Assembly (NCBI RefSeq): GCF_048001765.1
Contig: NZ_CP181447.1
Location: forward strand, 186,001 to 250,000
DNA from: Bombiscardovia asteroides_K
GTDB lineage: Bacteria > Actinomycetota > Actinomycetes > Actinomycetales > Bifidobacteriaceae
DNA: 64,000 nt
Direction of reading: 5' to 3'
Positions 7,085-17,649 of the stretch are shown in pieces. Position 1 is the stretch's first letter. Each line of letters starts with the position of its first letter. Below the pieces are notes generated by a model. It had not been told where the DNA came from. It ran no database searches and saw only the letters and a program-made list of their open reading frames with translations. Both the position numbers and the translations under genes were made by a program.

Positions 7085-9325
7085 GTGGGTGAAGTAACCA
7101 GCAGGAAATCGAGTGGAACAAGAGGCTACCAGCCAACAATGAGCCAGTCGATCTCTATGGGCTATGATGCCAAAGGCGGTGCTCGTAACCGTTCTTCATT
7201 GTATGCTGCGGCAGGATTGGAATGGCCAAACGACTATATGCCCGAGGAAGAGGTACCTCGATATAATGATTACCCATTTTGTGTAGATGTTTCCAATAAT
7301 CGACTTTTGGCTTCGCTGGATCGTTCGGCATTCGTTCGTCGCGCAGTAGTCGGTGTTGGGTCTCAGGATGCGCGGGGTTCTGATGCCCCAGGCGTATACA
7401 CTAAAAAACAATTGGCATACTTCGACGGTCGTTGCGGATTGCGCATGTCGATTGATGGCAGACCTTTGCAACAGCCTTCGTTGAACTTCGAGAAAGGCGT
7501 CGTTCCTGTCTTTTGCTTCTGCCGACACGACGTCGAAGTGATACTGCGGGTATTCGTGCCAGCTGACTATGAGACAAAGGTGAGCGCTGTTTTCTTGCTG
7601 GCTGAGGTGAGAAATCAGAGCGATTCGTCCCATACGCTGGATATTGAGTTGGATTGCGAAGAATCATGTCAATCAAAGTGGCCTGATTTGGCAATTGACG
7701 TAACCCTGATTACTAAGGATAATCCTGAGCGCTCTGGCAGCTGTCAGGTGAGCTTGGATGCCGGACAGATGATACAGATCGGTTGTATTTGTAGATTCGC
7801 TGTCGACGTGCTTCCATCACCTCCTGTGGTGACTCTTGAGGAAATGGATTGCGCGCTTGGGAAAGTCTTAGAGTCCGTGGGCTCGCAAGGAGTGTTAGAA
7901 GTACCAGAAGAGCCTTGGGTTGGTGAGGAGCTGACTCGGGCGGCTGAACTTGCTAGGCAGAGTGTCCTTCAACTTGCTGACGGTGAGGTCATCGGTTCTT
8001 TCTGGGGGTCTAATGTCAACCCGAAGCCTGATGTGTGGATGAGGGATTTTTCCTACACGGCTATTGGCTTAGTGGATACGAATCCATGGCTGGCATATAG
8101 GTGCGCTAGATATCTTTGCGCTGCCAGTGCTCCTGGCGAGCAGTGGGGTACCGCAGAAGAAGGTCAAGCAGGTGAATCGTCATATCGGCACTCTTTGGGT
8201 AACGCCTGCATGGGCGCAGTTGTCCTCTCGATGATTTATCGACGCTATGGCTACGACTTTGTGAATCAGCCTGATTCGGTAATCGTCGATTATCTTCATC
8301 AGCTTGCAGGGTGCATGATTGCTGACCGACCTGATCGAGGATTATTGTATGCCACGCGTTTTATCTCTGATGGTTTGTCTCGCGGGGACTTTCATACAGG
8401 TTCCAATATGCTTGCATGGAGAGCCGCAGATGCCTTAATTGAAGATTTTCATGCTCTGTTTGAGAACAGTACCATCGAGACGCTGTCGTCGATTCGTTCG
8501 CAACTAATGGAGACCATTGAAACGTTGTGCGTGGGGTCTTTTGGCCAGGGTGAGCAGTTCGTGGAAGGCGCATATGCCAATGGCGATCTGGTGCCAATTC
8601 ATGATGCCGAGGAAAGCGATTTAGCGCTCGCAAGTGTATATGGTTTTACCAAGCGCGATGACTGCCGCATCATCAACCATATGTATTGGGCTCACAGTAT
8701 AGGAAACCCTTATTATGCCCGTGTTTCTGGAGGCATTGATTTCTGGGATTTCGACGGCAGCAATGGTGTTTCATATCCTGGGTATCTGTGTTTATTGAAG
8801 CGGACAAGGAATCGCGAGGATCTTCGACATGCTTTTGCAGCAATTCGTAGAACGACCGATTTGGATGGGTCGTTCTGGTGGTGGCCATTTAAGCATGATG
8901 AGCTGGATGCGAATCGAATAAAACGAGGTCTGGGAAAGTGTGGCTGGGGCGGTGGTGAATTCGTGAGTCTCATGCTTCATGACATTCTTGGGATACAAGC
9001 TGATGCGAAAACCAGTTCTGTTAGTTTTGCGCCGTATCTGCCTTGGCACAAGGCCAGTCTTACTGGGTTCGCTTTCCTGGACGGCACGGTGGATTTTGTG
9101 GTTGACGATGAAAAGCTCAGTCTTGTAAATAACACGGATCACGATATACATGCTCGTCTTCAACTTTGCATGCCCGCAAATTCCATGCTTGAAGATGTCA
9201 AGATTAATGATTCAAGCAGAAGGATGGAAGCACAGCTGGTCAGGCTGTTTGACAGTTCCTCAGTGGTTTTGAAAGAGGTAGTGGGCCCACGAAAGCGGGT
9301 TGATATGACTATCGCTATTTCATAA
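7085..9325 (+). CDS. Unassigned glycosidase-like protein, probable (alpha/alpha)6 six-hairpin fold
   Basis: A 746-residue cytoplasmic protein (no signal peptide) starting at GTG 7085 behind GGGGTGAG. Residues about 1-270 look like a beta-sandwich. Residues about 275-650 are helical, with aromatic and acidic blocks typical of six-hairpin glycosidases: PDVWMRDFSY, SSYRHSLGN, FHTGSN, GGIDFWDFDGSNG, DGSFWWWPF and GWGGGEF. The tail is again beta-rich. VWMRD recalls the RD block of GH125 and related (alpha/alpha)6 enzymes, but I cannot assign a family. Its place between importer and GH172 gene argues for an intracellular hydrolase or phosphorylase acting on the same sugar. Glycosidase is inferred; the substrate is unknown. 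Confidence 0.6.
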   Translation: MGEVTSRKSSGTRGYQPTMSQSISMGYDAKGGARNRSSLYAAAGLEWPNDYMPEEEVPRYNDYPFCVDVSNNRLLASLDRSAFVRRAVVGVGSQDARGSDAPGVYTKKQLAYFDGRCGLRMSIDGRPLQQPSLNFEKGVVPVFCFCRHDVEVILRVFVPADYETKVSAVFLLAEVRNQSDSSHTLDIELDCEESCQSKWPDLAIDVTLITKDNPERSGSCQVSLDAGQMIQIGCICRFAVDVLPSPPVVTLEEMDCALGKVLESVGSQGVLEVPEEPWVGEELTRAAELARQSVLQLADGEVIGSFWGSNVNPKPDVWMRDFSYTAIGLVDTNPWLAYRCARYLCAASAPGEQWGTAEEGQAGESSYRHSLGNACMGAVVLSMIYRRYGYDFVNQPDSVIVDYLHQLAGCMIADRPDRGLLYATRFISDGLSRGDFHTGSNMLAWRAADALIEDFHALFENSTIETLSSIRSQLMETIETLCVGSFGQGEQFVEGAYANGDLVPIHDAEESDLALASVYGFTKRDDCRIINHMYWAHSIGNPYYARVSGGIDFWDFDGSNGVSYPGYLCLLKRTRNREDLRHAFAAIRRTTDLDGSFWWWPFKHDELDANRIKRGLGKCGWGGGEFVSLMLHDILGIQADAKTSSVSFAPYLPWHKASLTGFAFLDGTVDFVVDDEKLSLVNNTDHDIHARLQLCMPANSMLEDVKINDSSRRMEAQLVRLFDSSSVVLKEVVGPRKRVDMTIAIS

Positions 9326-9381
9326 GCGATCAATAGCCGACATACAAGTTCGGATGAACTAGAAAGCGATTGGTGCGATAG

Positions 9382-10503
9382 ATGGTGCAAGCATACGAGA
9401 ATGACCTGCTTTATCGCCTGTTGAGGCCCAGGCATGGTGTGACGAGATGCATAAATGGGGAAAATCCTCAAGGGAGAAAGGGGGAAGCTGGAAATTCAAG
9501 CAGTCCTTTAGGGTTTACCAGAAAAGGGCATCCTAGTCTGCCTGTTCTGCGTCGCGGCGAATCAGTCACTATTGCAGATATTCGGGAGCCAGGGATCATC
9601 AAACATATGTGGTTCACTGTCACGGATGCCACCTCGCCGCAGGGCTTATATGTTCTTCGGAATCTGTTGATCAAGATTTATTGGGACGGTGAAGAGAGAC
9701 CGTCAGTCGTTTCCCCATTGGGCGACTTCTTCTGTTGTGGTCACGGACGGGGTGCTCTGGTGGACTCCTTACCTATCTGCGTTAACCCAACTAGAGGATT
9801 TAATTGTTACTTCCCCATGCCATTCAGCTCGGCCAGAATCGTACTGGTCAACAACCACGACGAGGATGTGCAATCAGTCTTTTATCAGATCGATTATGAA
9901 CTTAATGATGCACTACCTGACGAGCTGATGAGGTTTCACGCTCAGTGGCGGCGGGAACCTGTCACTACCAGACAACAGGATTACACCGTTCTTGACGGTG
10001 TAGCGGGTGACGGAATATATGTGGGTACCTATTTGGCCCTTACTGCTTTGCAATCACGATGGTGGGGTGAAGGTGAGTTTAAATTCTTCATCGATGGTGA
10101 TAACCAATTTCCTACCTGGTGCAGTACTGGTGCTGAGGATTATTTCGGTGGCGCTTGGAGTTTTCGATCGGAAACGAATAAAGATGCCATGCATGAACAG
10201 ACCTATAACAGGGCCTTTATGGGCTACCCATTCTATTCGCGGACAACCGGGGGTGAAATCAGTGATTATTGGGATGACTCAAGCCCTATAGTACGGGGAA
10301 TGTATCGCTGGCACCTAATGGACCCAATTATTTTCCATCAGGATTTGCGGGTTACATGGCAACAGATAGGTGGCCGCGAGAGTGGAATGTTCGAGCGGGA
10401 GGATGACGTGGCTACTGTGGCTTATTGGTATCAAACAGAACCGCATCTGCCTTTCCCGACTGTTGTTGAACAGCCTGATCCAAATCTGTTAATGCCTAGG
10501 TGA
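9382..10503 (+). CDS. GH172 (DUF2961) glycoside hydrolase
   Basis: A 373-residue protein with the DUF2961 signature: GIIKHMWFTV near residue 75, SPLGDFFC near 112, PMPFSSARI, and STGAEDYFGGAWSF. DUF2961 proteins form GH172, whose founding member is the difructose dianhydride I synthase/hydrolase (alpha-fructofuranosidase) of Bifidobacterium dentium; other members act on D-arabinofuranosides. Two conserved-looking glutamates, E252 (AEDYF) and E272, are about as far apart as the catalytic pair of the family, but assigning them needs an alignment. There is no signal peptide, so it acts on imported substrate. It is co-directional with the importer and the gene encoding the six-hairpin protein. 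Confidence 0.85.
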   Translation: MVQAYENDLLYRLLRPRHGVTRCINGENPQGRKGEAGNSSSPLGFTRKGHPSLPVLRRGESVTIADIREPGIIKHMWFTVTDATSPQGLYVLRNLLIKIYWDGEERPSVVSPLGDFFCCGHGRGALVDSLPICVNPTRGFNCYFPMPFSSARIVLVNNHDEDVQSVFYQIDYELNDALPDELMRFHAQWRREPVTTRQQDYTVLDGVAGDGIYVGTYLALTALQSRWWGEGEFKFFIDGDNQFPTWCSTGAEDYFGGAWSFRSETNKDAMHEQTYNRAFMGYPFYSRTTGGEISDYWDDSSPIVRGMYRWHLMDPIIFHQDLRVTWQQIGGRESGMFEREDDVATVAYWYQTEPHLPFPTVVEQPDPNLLMPR

Positions 10504-10519
10504 CGTCGAAAAGAACATC

Positions 10520-11119
10520 ATGCATATTCTTTCGCCAGAGTCAGCCTTTATGCGTGGACTATCTATAGTTATTGATGCGGTATGGATAACTATATTGATG
10601 ATTGTGGTGTCGTTGCCCGTGATTACTGCAGGCTCTGCTCTGGTTGCTGCGAATTATGCAGTCAGGAGGTCTTTGGCGGGGATTGGACATGTGACACGAG
10701 ATTTTTTCGCTGCCTTTACAAGCAACTTTACGCAAGCAACCATCCTGTGGCTGATTCTTGGTATTCCTGGCGCCGCTTTGGTGGTCCTCTGGATTGTCGT
10801 ACGTTCATGGGCGCTACTGGCTCCACAGCTCATTGCTACTTGTTTTTGGATAATCGGTTTTGAATGGGTTTGGTGGCTGCAGGCCCGATTTGCCAACTCT
10901 GTTGCGGGAACACTAAAGAATTCATTGATTTTCGGGCTGACTAAATGGCCATATACCGTAGCGCTTGTAATGCTTGACTGCCTCATTTTCGGACTTTTGT
11001 TCGCCTCGGTGGCTGTCATGCCACGCGGTCTTTTTTTGCTCGCTCTGGTGGCGCCTGGAGGCTTGGTCATGGTTAAGAACGCAATTTTAAATTATGCAAT
11101 GCGTTCCTACATAGCATAA
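10520..11119 (+). CDS. DUF624 (YesL-like) membrane protein
   Basis: A 199-residue protein with about five hydrophobic helices and the DUF624 pattern (an N-terminal FMRGLSIVIDAVWITILM segment, then a LPVITAGSALVAANYAVR block). DUF624 proteins are found at the ends of ABC sugar operons in Firmicutes and bifidobacteria; their function is not established, with an accessory role in transport suspected. It starts 16 bases after the GH172 gene and is the last gene of the A+T-rich island. Confidence 0.8.
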   Translation: MHILSPESAFMRGLSIVIDAVWITILMIVVSLPVITAGSALVAANYAVRRSLAGIGHVTRDFFAAFTSNFTQATILWLILGIPGAALVVLWIVVRSWALLAPQLIATCFWIIGFEWVWWLQARFANSVAGTLKNSLIFGLTKWPYTVALVMLDCLIFGLLFASVAVMPRGLFLLALVAPGGLVMVKNAILNYAMRSYIA

Positions 11120-11168
11120 GAAAGTGACTACCTGAAACTGATGCAGGAATCGTTCACTTGGATGGGAA

Positions 11169-11207
11169 TAATATTTGCCAGAAGAAGTTGAGTGATGTAG
11201 GCTCAAG
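11169..11207 (+). promoter_or_regulatory. dnaK promoter region with HAIR operator for HspR
   Basis: GTTGAGT-N7-GCTCAAG at 11187-11207 matches the HAIR consensus (CTTGAGT-N7-ACTCAAG) in 12 of 14 defined bases. A plausible -10 box TAATAT lies at 11169-11174, so HspR bound here would block initiation. The -35 box is not clear. The dnaK start is about 140 bases downstream. Confidence 0.82.
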
Positions 11208-11347
11208 TTTCGGAGTGGTCATGATGGCTGCTTGCCCGGGCCGACGGGAGCCGGCCATTGGGACCACGAACGAAGCGCGAGCGGAGAACGTGAACGATGA
11301 GGTGCGGGCCAGAACCCACACCTCAATTACATCAGGAGGTAACGAGT

Positions 11348-13246
<1,899 letters not shown>

Positions 13247-13247
13247 G

Positions 13248-13973
13248 ATGTCGGCCTTCGACAAGGATGATGCCGGGCCGCTGAAGGGCGACCCGGCCGC
13301 CGCCGGCGAACCGGACGGAAATGAGGCCAAGGCTTCTGACGCCGCCTCGACGCCCGATCAGGAAGCGGCCCACGGCCGTCACGCCGGCAAGAGCGCTGCA
13401 GACGATGGCCGGACGGCCGGCCAGGCCTCGCCGGATTCCTCCGCCAAGGATGCGTCGTCAGCAGATGCTCAGACTGATGGCAAGACCGATGCTGACTCGG
13501 CCAAGGAAGACGGTGCCGACAAGGGATCAGAGGGACTGACCCCTCTGGGCCAGGCCAAGAAGGAGGCCGCCGATTACCTGGAGGCCCTCCAGCGCGAGCG
13601 GGCTGAGTTCGTCAACTTCCGTAACCGTGCCAAGAAGGAGCAGGACATCTTCCGCCAGCATGGCATCGTGGATGTGCTTACCGCCCTTCTTCCGGCCCTT
13701 GATGACATTGACCGGATCAAGGAGCACGGGCAGATGGACGATTCCTTCCAGGCCGTGGCCAAGAAGATCGACAAGACCTTCGAGAAGTTCGGTGTCGAGA
13801 AGTTCGGTGAAAAAGGAGAGGACTTCGACCCCACCAAGCATGAGGCCATCCTGCACAAGCCGGATCCCGATGCCAAGAAAGAGACCGTTGACACGGTCGT
13901 CGAGGCGGGCTACCGGATCGGCGACCGGGTGATCCGGGCCGCAAGGGTAGTGGTGACCTCGCCCGAGCAATAG
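13248..13973 (+). CDS. grpE: Nucleotide exchange factor GrpE
   Basis: A 241-residue protein starting one base after the dnaK stop. The first about 100 residues are low-complexity Ala/Asp/Lys. The conserved core follows: a long coiled coil (YLEALQRERAEFVNFRNRAK) and a beta domain with DPTKHEAIL and the terminal GYRIGDRVIRAARVVV. It releases ADP from DnaK. The long disordered N terminus is usual in actinobacterial GrpE. Confidence 0.97.
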   Translation: MSAFDKDDAGPLKGDPAAAGEPDGNEAKASDAASTPDQEAAHGRHAGKSAADDGRTAGQASPDSSAKDASSADAQTDGKTDADSAKEDGADKGSEGLTPLGQAKKEAADYLEALQRERAEFVNFRNRAKKEQDIFRQHGIVDVLTALLPALDDIDRIKEHGQMDDSFQAVAKKIDKTFEKFGVEKFGEKGEDFDPTKHEAILHKPDPDAKKETVDTVVEAGYRIGDRVIRAARVVVTSPEQ

Positions 13974-14022
13974 CAGGGACGGTGATTGCGGACCTTCCGC
14001 AGGCTGAATCGACGCCTTCGCA

Positions 14023-14061
14023 TGCGGCGGCTGAGTGGGTTATGTCCCGCCCGCCGCCGCA
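14023..14061 (+). other. Hairpin between grpE and dnaJ
   Basis: TGCGGCGG (14023-14030) can pair with CCGCCGCA (14054-14061) across a 23-base loop in the 146-base grpE-dnaJ gap. There is no U tract. It may tune expression of dnaJ and hspR relative to dnaK and grpE, or be chance in G+C-rich DNA. Confidence 0.4.
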
Positions 14062-14119
14062 CGCGAAAGGGCGGATTCCAATTCGATATATTCGTAGCTT
14101 ATGAGGAAAGGAGACATGG

Positions 14120-15124
14120 ATGGCTGAGAATGAATGGCTGAGCAAGGACTATTACAAGGTCCTTGGTGTCTCCAAGGACGCCAGCGAAGCGGAGATCACC
14201 AAGGCCTACCGCAAGCTTGCCCGCAAATACCATCCCGATCTCAATAAGACCAAGGAGGCCGAGGAGAAGTTCAAGGACATCTCCGAGGCCTACGACGTGC
14301 TCAGCAACAAGGAGCAGCGTCAGAAGTACGATGCCATCCGCCAATTCGGCATGGGGGGAGCCCGGTTCGCCGGCGGCTCCGGCCAGGGTGGCTTCAACAC
14401 CGATGCATTTTCGGATATCTTCGGCTCCATGTTCGGTGGTGCCGGGGCGCCGGGAGGCACCCGTATCCGTTTCGGCGATGGTTCCGGGCAGCCGGACTTC
14501 GCTGACATCTTCTCCTCCTTCGGCGGGGGTGCCGGCGGTGGCGGTCGGACCGCCTACCAGGAGAGCAGGCCCAGACCCGTCAAGGGCGAGGATCGCAATT
14601 CGAAAATCGGGCTGTCCTTCCGTCAGGCGGTCAAGGGTGCCACGGTTTCCCTGAGCGTGGGCGGCAAGCGCTTCAAGACGCATATCCCCGCCGGAGTTCG
14701 CAACGGCCAGCGGATCAGGTTGGCTGGCAAGGGTCGGCCCGGCAGGGACGGAGGCGCCAATGGCGACCTCTACCTGCAGATCAGCGTTCAGCCCAGCCAA
14801 CGGTTCACCATGAAGGACAGGGACCTGGTTATGAACCTGCCGGTGACCGTCTCTGAGGCTGCTCTGGGGGCCAAGGTCCAAGCCCGGGATATCGACGACC
14901 AGATTGTCACTTTCAAGATCCCGGCTGGCTCCTCCAGCGGCGACGAGATTCGCATCGCCGGCAAGGGGGTTCAGGACCGTCGCGGCAAGGGCGACCTGGT
15001 GGGGCGGCTTGAGATCCGCATGCCCGGTCGGCTGGGCATGGCCCAGAAGAAGGCCATGCGCGACTTCGCCAAGTCCAGTGGCGACTTCGACGAGCAGATC
15101 GCCGGCGAGCGCATGAAGATATGA
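14120..15124 (+). CDS. dnaJ: DnaJ-type co-chaperone lacking the zinc-finger domain
   Basis: A 334-residue Hsp40. The J domain (about 10-72) carries HPD at 38-40, which stimulates the DnaK ATPase. A Gly/Phe-rich stretch (about 76-150) and two C-terminal beta domains follow. None of the four CxxCxGxG repeats of classical DnaJ is present, so it is a class-B (CbpA-like) protein. It lies between grpE and hspR, as in many actinobacterial dnaK operons. Confidence 0.95.
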   Translation: MAENEWLSKDYYKVLGVSKDASEAEITKAYRKLARKYHPDLNKTKEAEEKFKDISEAYDVLSNKEQRQKYDAIRQFGMGGARFAGGSGQGGFNTDAFSDIFGSMFGGAGAPGGTRIRFGDGSGQPDFADIFSSFGGGAGGGGRTAYQESRPRPVKGEDRNSKIGLSFRQAVKGATVSLSVGGKRFKTHIPAGVRNGQRIRLAGKGRPGRDGGANGDLYLQISVQPSQRFTMKDRDLVMNLPVTVSEAALGAKVQARDIDDQIVTFKIPAGSSSGDEIRIAGKGVQDRRGKGDLVGRLEIRMPGRLGMAQKKAMRDFAKSSGDFDEQIAGERMKI

Positions 15125-15176
15125 CGATCCGGGTGCCGGATTAAGTCGGAACGAACAGCGGAAAGGAGTGATGATC

Positions 15177-15707
15177 ATGGTCAGGGTGGATCCCGAGACC
15201 AGGCGGATCTATCTGGCCTGCGCTCGCGGTCTGGTGGCCGGGCGCATCAGCCTGGATGCTGCCGACGATGCCGGTCTGGACATCGAACTGCCGGTCTTCA
15301 GCGTCGGCCAGGTCGGGCAGTTGGCCAACATCCATCCGCAAACCCTGCGCCAATACGACCGGCTGGGTCTGATTGTGCCGGAACGTACCGAGGGGGGTGC
15401 GCGCCGTTACTCCCTGCGGGATCTGGACCGGCTTGGTCAGGCCCAGCATTTGAGTCAGGACGAGTCCATCAACCTGGCTGGTGTGACCAGGATCCTGGCC
15501 CTGGCCGAGGAGAATCGCCAGCTGAGGCGCCAGCTGCGCCGCTCCCACCAGTCACAGGGGTCCAGTATGTTCGCAGCCGCTGCCGACGGTCGGGTTGTCG
15601 AAGTCAGGCGGTCCACCAGGGCCAGGCTCTGGCGACAGGACACGATGCATGACGAGGCCGATCCGACTGATTCCAAATCGCTGATCGTTTGGAGTGTACA
15701 CTCCTGA
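15177..15707 (+). CDS. hspR: Heat-shock repressor HspR (MerR family)
   Basis: A 176-residue MerR-type regulator: winged HTH FSVGQVGQLANIHPQTLRQY, wing YDRLGLIVPERTEGGARRYS, then a short coiled coil. HspR binds HAIR sites, with DnaK as co-repressor in Streptomyces. AAAGGAG at 15162-15168 is eight bases from ATG 15177; in-frame GTG 15168 and ATG 15171 lie within or next to it and are rejected. As the last gene of the operon it closes an autoregulatory loop through the site at 11187. Confidence 0.95.
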   Translation: MVRVDPETRRIYLACARGLVAGRISLDAADDAGLDIELPVFSVGQVGQLANIHPQTLRQYDRLGLIVPERTEGGARRYSLRDLDRLGQAQHLSQDESINLAGVTRILALAEENRQLRRQLRRSHQSQGSSMFAAAADGRVVEVRRSTRARLWRQDTMHDEADPTDSKSLIVWSVHS

Positions 15708-15753
15708 GACAGGTGAGCGGCCTGTGCTATGGTGTACAGGTTGGCCGCTCGCC
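15691..15753 (+). terminator. Palindrome and stem-loop at the end of the dnaK operon
   Basis: GGAGTGTACACTCC (15691-15704) is a perfect 14-base palindrome abutting the hspR stop codon. It is followed by a long stem, GAGCGGCC (15715-15722) with GGCCGCTC (15743-15750), extended by GGT/GCC and an inner CCTGT/ACAGG. No U tract follows, so the operon end is likely here but intrinsic termination is unproven. Confidence 0.55.
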
Positions 15754-15800
15754 CAAGAGCTGCGGCTGATCGTCGCCTGAATGCTTTGAGTACGGGGAAA

Positions 15801-15862
15801 CCGCTTGCGCGAAATTCGTCATTCTCTGCTTTGCAAGCGGCCTGCGAACTGTCGACCGACAG
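15801..15862 (+). promoter_or_regulatory. Structured 5' leader of the DEAD-box helicase gene
   Basis: CCGCTTGC (15801-15808) pairs perfectly with GCAAGCGG (15833-15840), and a second hairpin CTGTC-GACC-GACAG lies at 15849-15862, just before the ribosome site AAAGG at 15885. Leaders of RNA helicase genes are often temperature- or self-regulated; that function here is inferred. Confidence 0.45.
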
Positions 15863-15894
15863 TACCGTTTTCTTCCCTGTTGTGAAAGGTCATT

Positions 15895-17553
15895 GTGACT
15901 GCTTCATCCATGCCCGATTCCAATTCTTCTAATACCGACCAACCTGCCGTAGAACCTATGACTTTTGACCAGCTGGGTGTACCTGAACCCTTGGTCCGCG
16001 TCCTGCGCAAGGACGGCAAGACCAGCGCCTTCCCCATCCAGCGGGATACCCTGCCTGATGCCCTGGCTGGGCGGGACATTCTGGGGCGGGGCCGGACCGG
16101 TTCCGGCAAGACCCTGGCCTTCAGCATCCCTCTGGTGGCTCGACTGGCTGCCTGCGAAGGAGGACGGACCGGTCATGGCCGCGGTGGTGCCGCCGGTGCA
16201 GGCAGTCTGCCCCGCCCGCGCGGTCTTGTCCTGGCTCCCACCCGCGAGCTGGCCAATCAGATCGACGAGGTTCTCAACCCCCTGGCTCAGGCCTACGGCA
16301 TGCGGACCTGCACTGTCTACGGCGGGGTCGGCCAGGGTCGTCAGGTCGATGCCCTTCGGCGCGGGGCCAAGATAGTGGTGGCCTGCCCGGGCCGTCTGGA
16401 GGATTTGCTCCGCCAGCACAAGCTCAGCCTGGAGGACGTGGAGATTGCCGTGCTGGACGAGGCCGATGAGATGGCCGACATGGGCTTCCTGCCTGCTGTG
16501 GAGCGGATTCTGGCCCATGTTCGTCCTGGCGGTCAGCGCATGCTCTTCTCGGCCACCCTCGATCATGGTGTGGATGCTGTGGTCAAGCGCTTCCTTAAGG
16601 ACCCCAAGATTCACGAGGTGGATTCCGCCACCCAGCATGTGGATCTGATGACCCACCACATCTTCCGCACCACTCAGGCAGCCAAGCACGATCTCGTACG
16701 TAAGCTGGCCTCGGGCACAGGACGGCGTATTCTCTTCACCCGGACCAAGTTCCAGGCCAAGAAGCTGGCCAAGAACCTGATTGACAACGGCATCCCGGCT
16801 GCACAGCTGCATGGCAATCTTTCCCAAAACCAGCGTGATCGCAACCTGGGGGCTTTCTCCAGGGGCGAGGTGAAAGTCCTGGTGGCTACCGACGTGGCCG
16901 CCCGCGGTGTGGATATCAGTGACGTAGACCTTGTGGTCCAAGTGGATCCACCAGCCGATCCCAAGTCCTTCCTGCACCGGTCAGGCCGCACGGCCCGGGC
17001 TGGCCGTTCCGGCGACGTGGTCACCCTTGTTCTTCCCGACCAGTGGCGTGACACCAGACGGATGCTGCGCATGGCCCATATCGATGCCAAGCCGGTTCAG
17101 GTGACTGCCGATTCGCCTGAAGTTACCGAGCTCGTAGGGCCCGTGGCCAAGCCGATCCACGGATGGTCCTTGCAGGCTGAGCAGCCGCAGGTTTCCGGTG
17201 ATCGGCCTGCTCGTAGCGGGCGTGGTGGTGGCCGCAGTGGGCATCGGGGCCGTCCCAGGTCAGACAAGCGCTTCGATCGCGGTGGTCAGGGCTGGGCTAC
17301 AGGCAGGGATCGAGATCGCCGGCCTTCTCGTTCCAGGCGGTCAGATGACCGACCGAGATTCGATCGTGAGGATGGCCCCTTGGACGGCCGGACCAGAGGC
17401 CATCGTCATTCCGGCAGCGGTCAGCGGACCCATGGTCACGATCATGGATACGGCAGCGGTCGCGCTGGCTCTCGTTTTGACGCAGGCCGTCGTGGATTCC
17501 GCCGTGGTCATCGTCGCGATGACAACCCCTTCCGCTCTGCCTCTAGGCGCTGA
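15895..17553 (+). CDS. DEAD-box ATP-dependent RNA helicase
   Basis: A 552-residue helicase. Q motif (TFDQLGV... FPIQ), motif I GRTGSGKT (66-73), PTREL, DEAD (188-191), SAT, and motif VI HRSGRTARAG (about 362-371) are all present. The C-terminal 130 residues are basic and rich in Arg/Gly/His, an RNA-binding tail like those of RhlE/CsdA types. GTG start behind AAAGG with 5-base spacing. Likely role in ribosome assembly or mRNA turnover. It follows the heat-shock operon but has its own leader. Confidence 0.93.
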   Translation: MTASSMPDSNSSNTDQPAVEPMTFDQLGVPEPLVRVLRKDGKTSAFPIQRDTLPDALAGRDILGRGRTGSGKTLAFSIPLVARLAACEGGRTGHGRGGAAGAGSLPRPRGLVLAPTRELANQIDEVLNPLAQAYGMRTCTVYGGVGQGRQVDALRRGAKIVVACPGRLEDLLRQHKLSLEDVEIAVLDEADEMADMGFLPAVERILAHVRPGGQRMLFSATLDHGVDAVVKRFLKDPKIHEVDSATQHVDLMTHHIFRTTQAAKHDLVRKLASGTGRRILFTRTKFQAKKLAKNLIDNGIPAAQLHGNLSQNQRDRNLGAFSRGEVKVLVATDVAARGVDISDVDLVVQVDPPADPKSFLHRSGRTARAGRSGDVVTLVLPDQWRDTRRMLRMAHIDAKPVQVTADSPEVTELVGPVAKPIHGWSLQAEQPQVSGDRPARSGRGGGRSGHRGRPRSDKRFDRGGQGWATGRDRDRRPSRSRRSDDRPRFDREDGPLDGRTRGHRHSGSGQRTHGHDHGYGSGRAGSRFDAGRRGFRRGHRRDDNPFRSASRR

Positions 17554-17649
17554 TCCGTTTAGCGGCAATCATGATTCGCCTGCCTCGGTTGGCATAAAAT
17601 CGGTATTGACGGCGTGCCTGGTCTCCAGCAGGGAAAAGAGGAGGATCCG

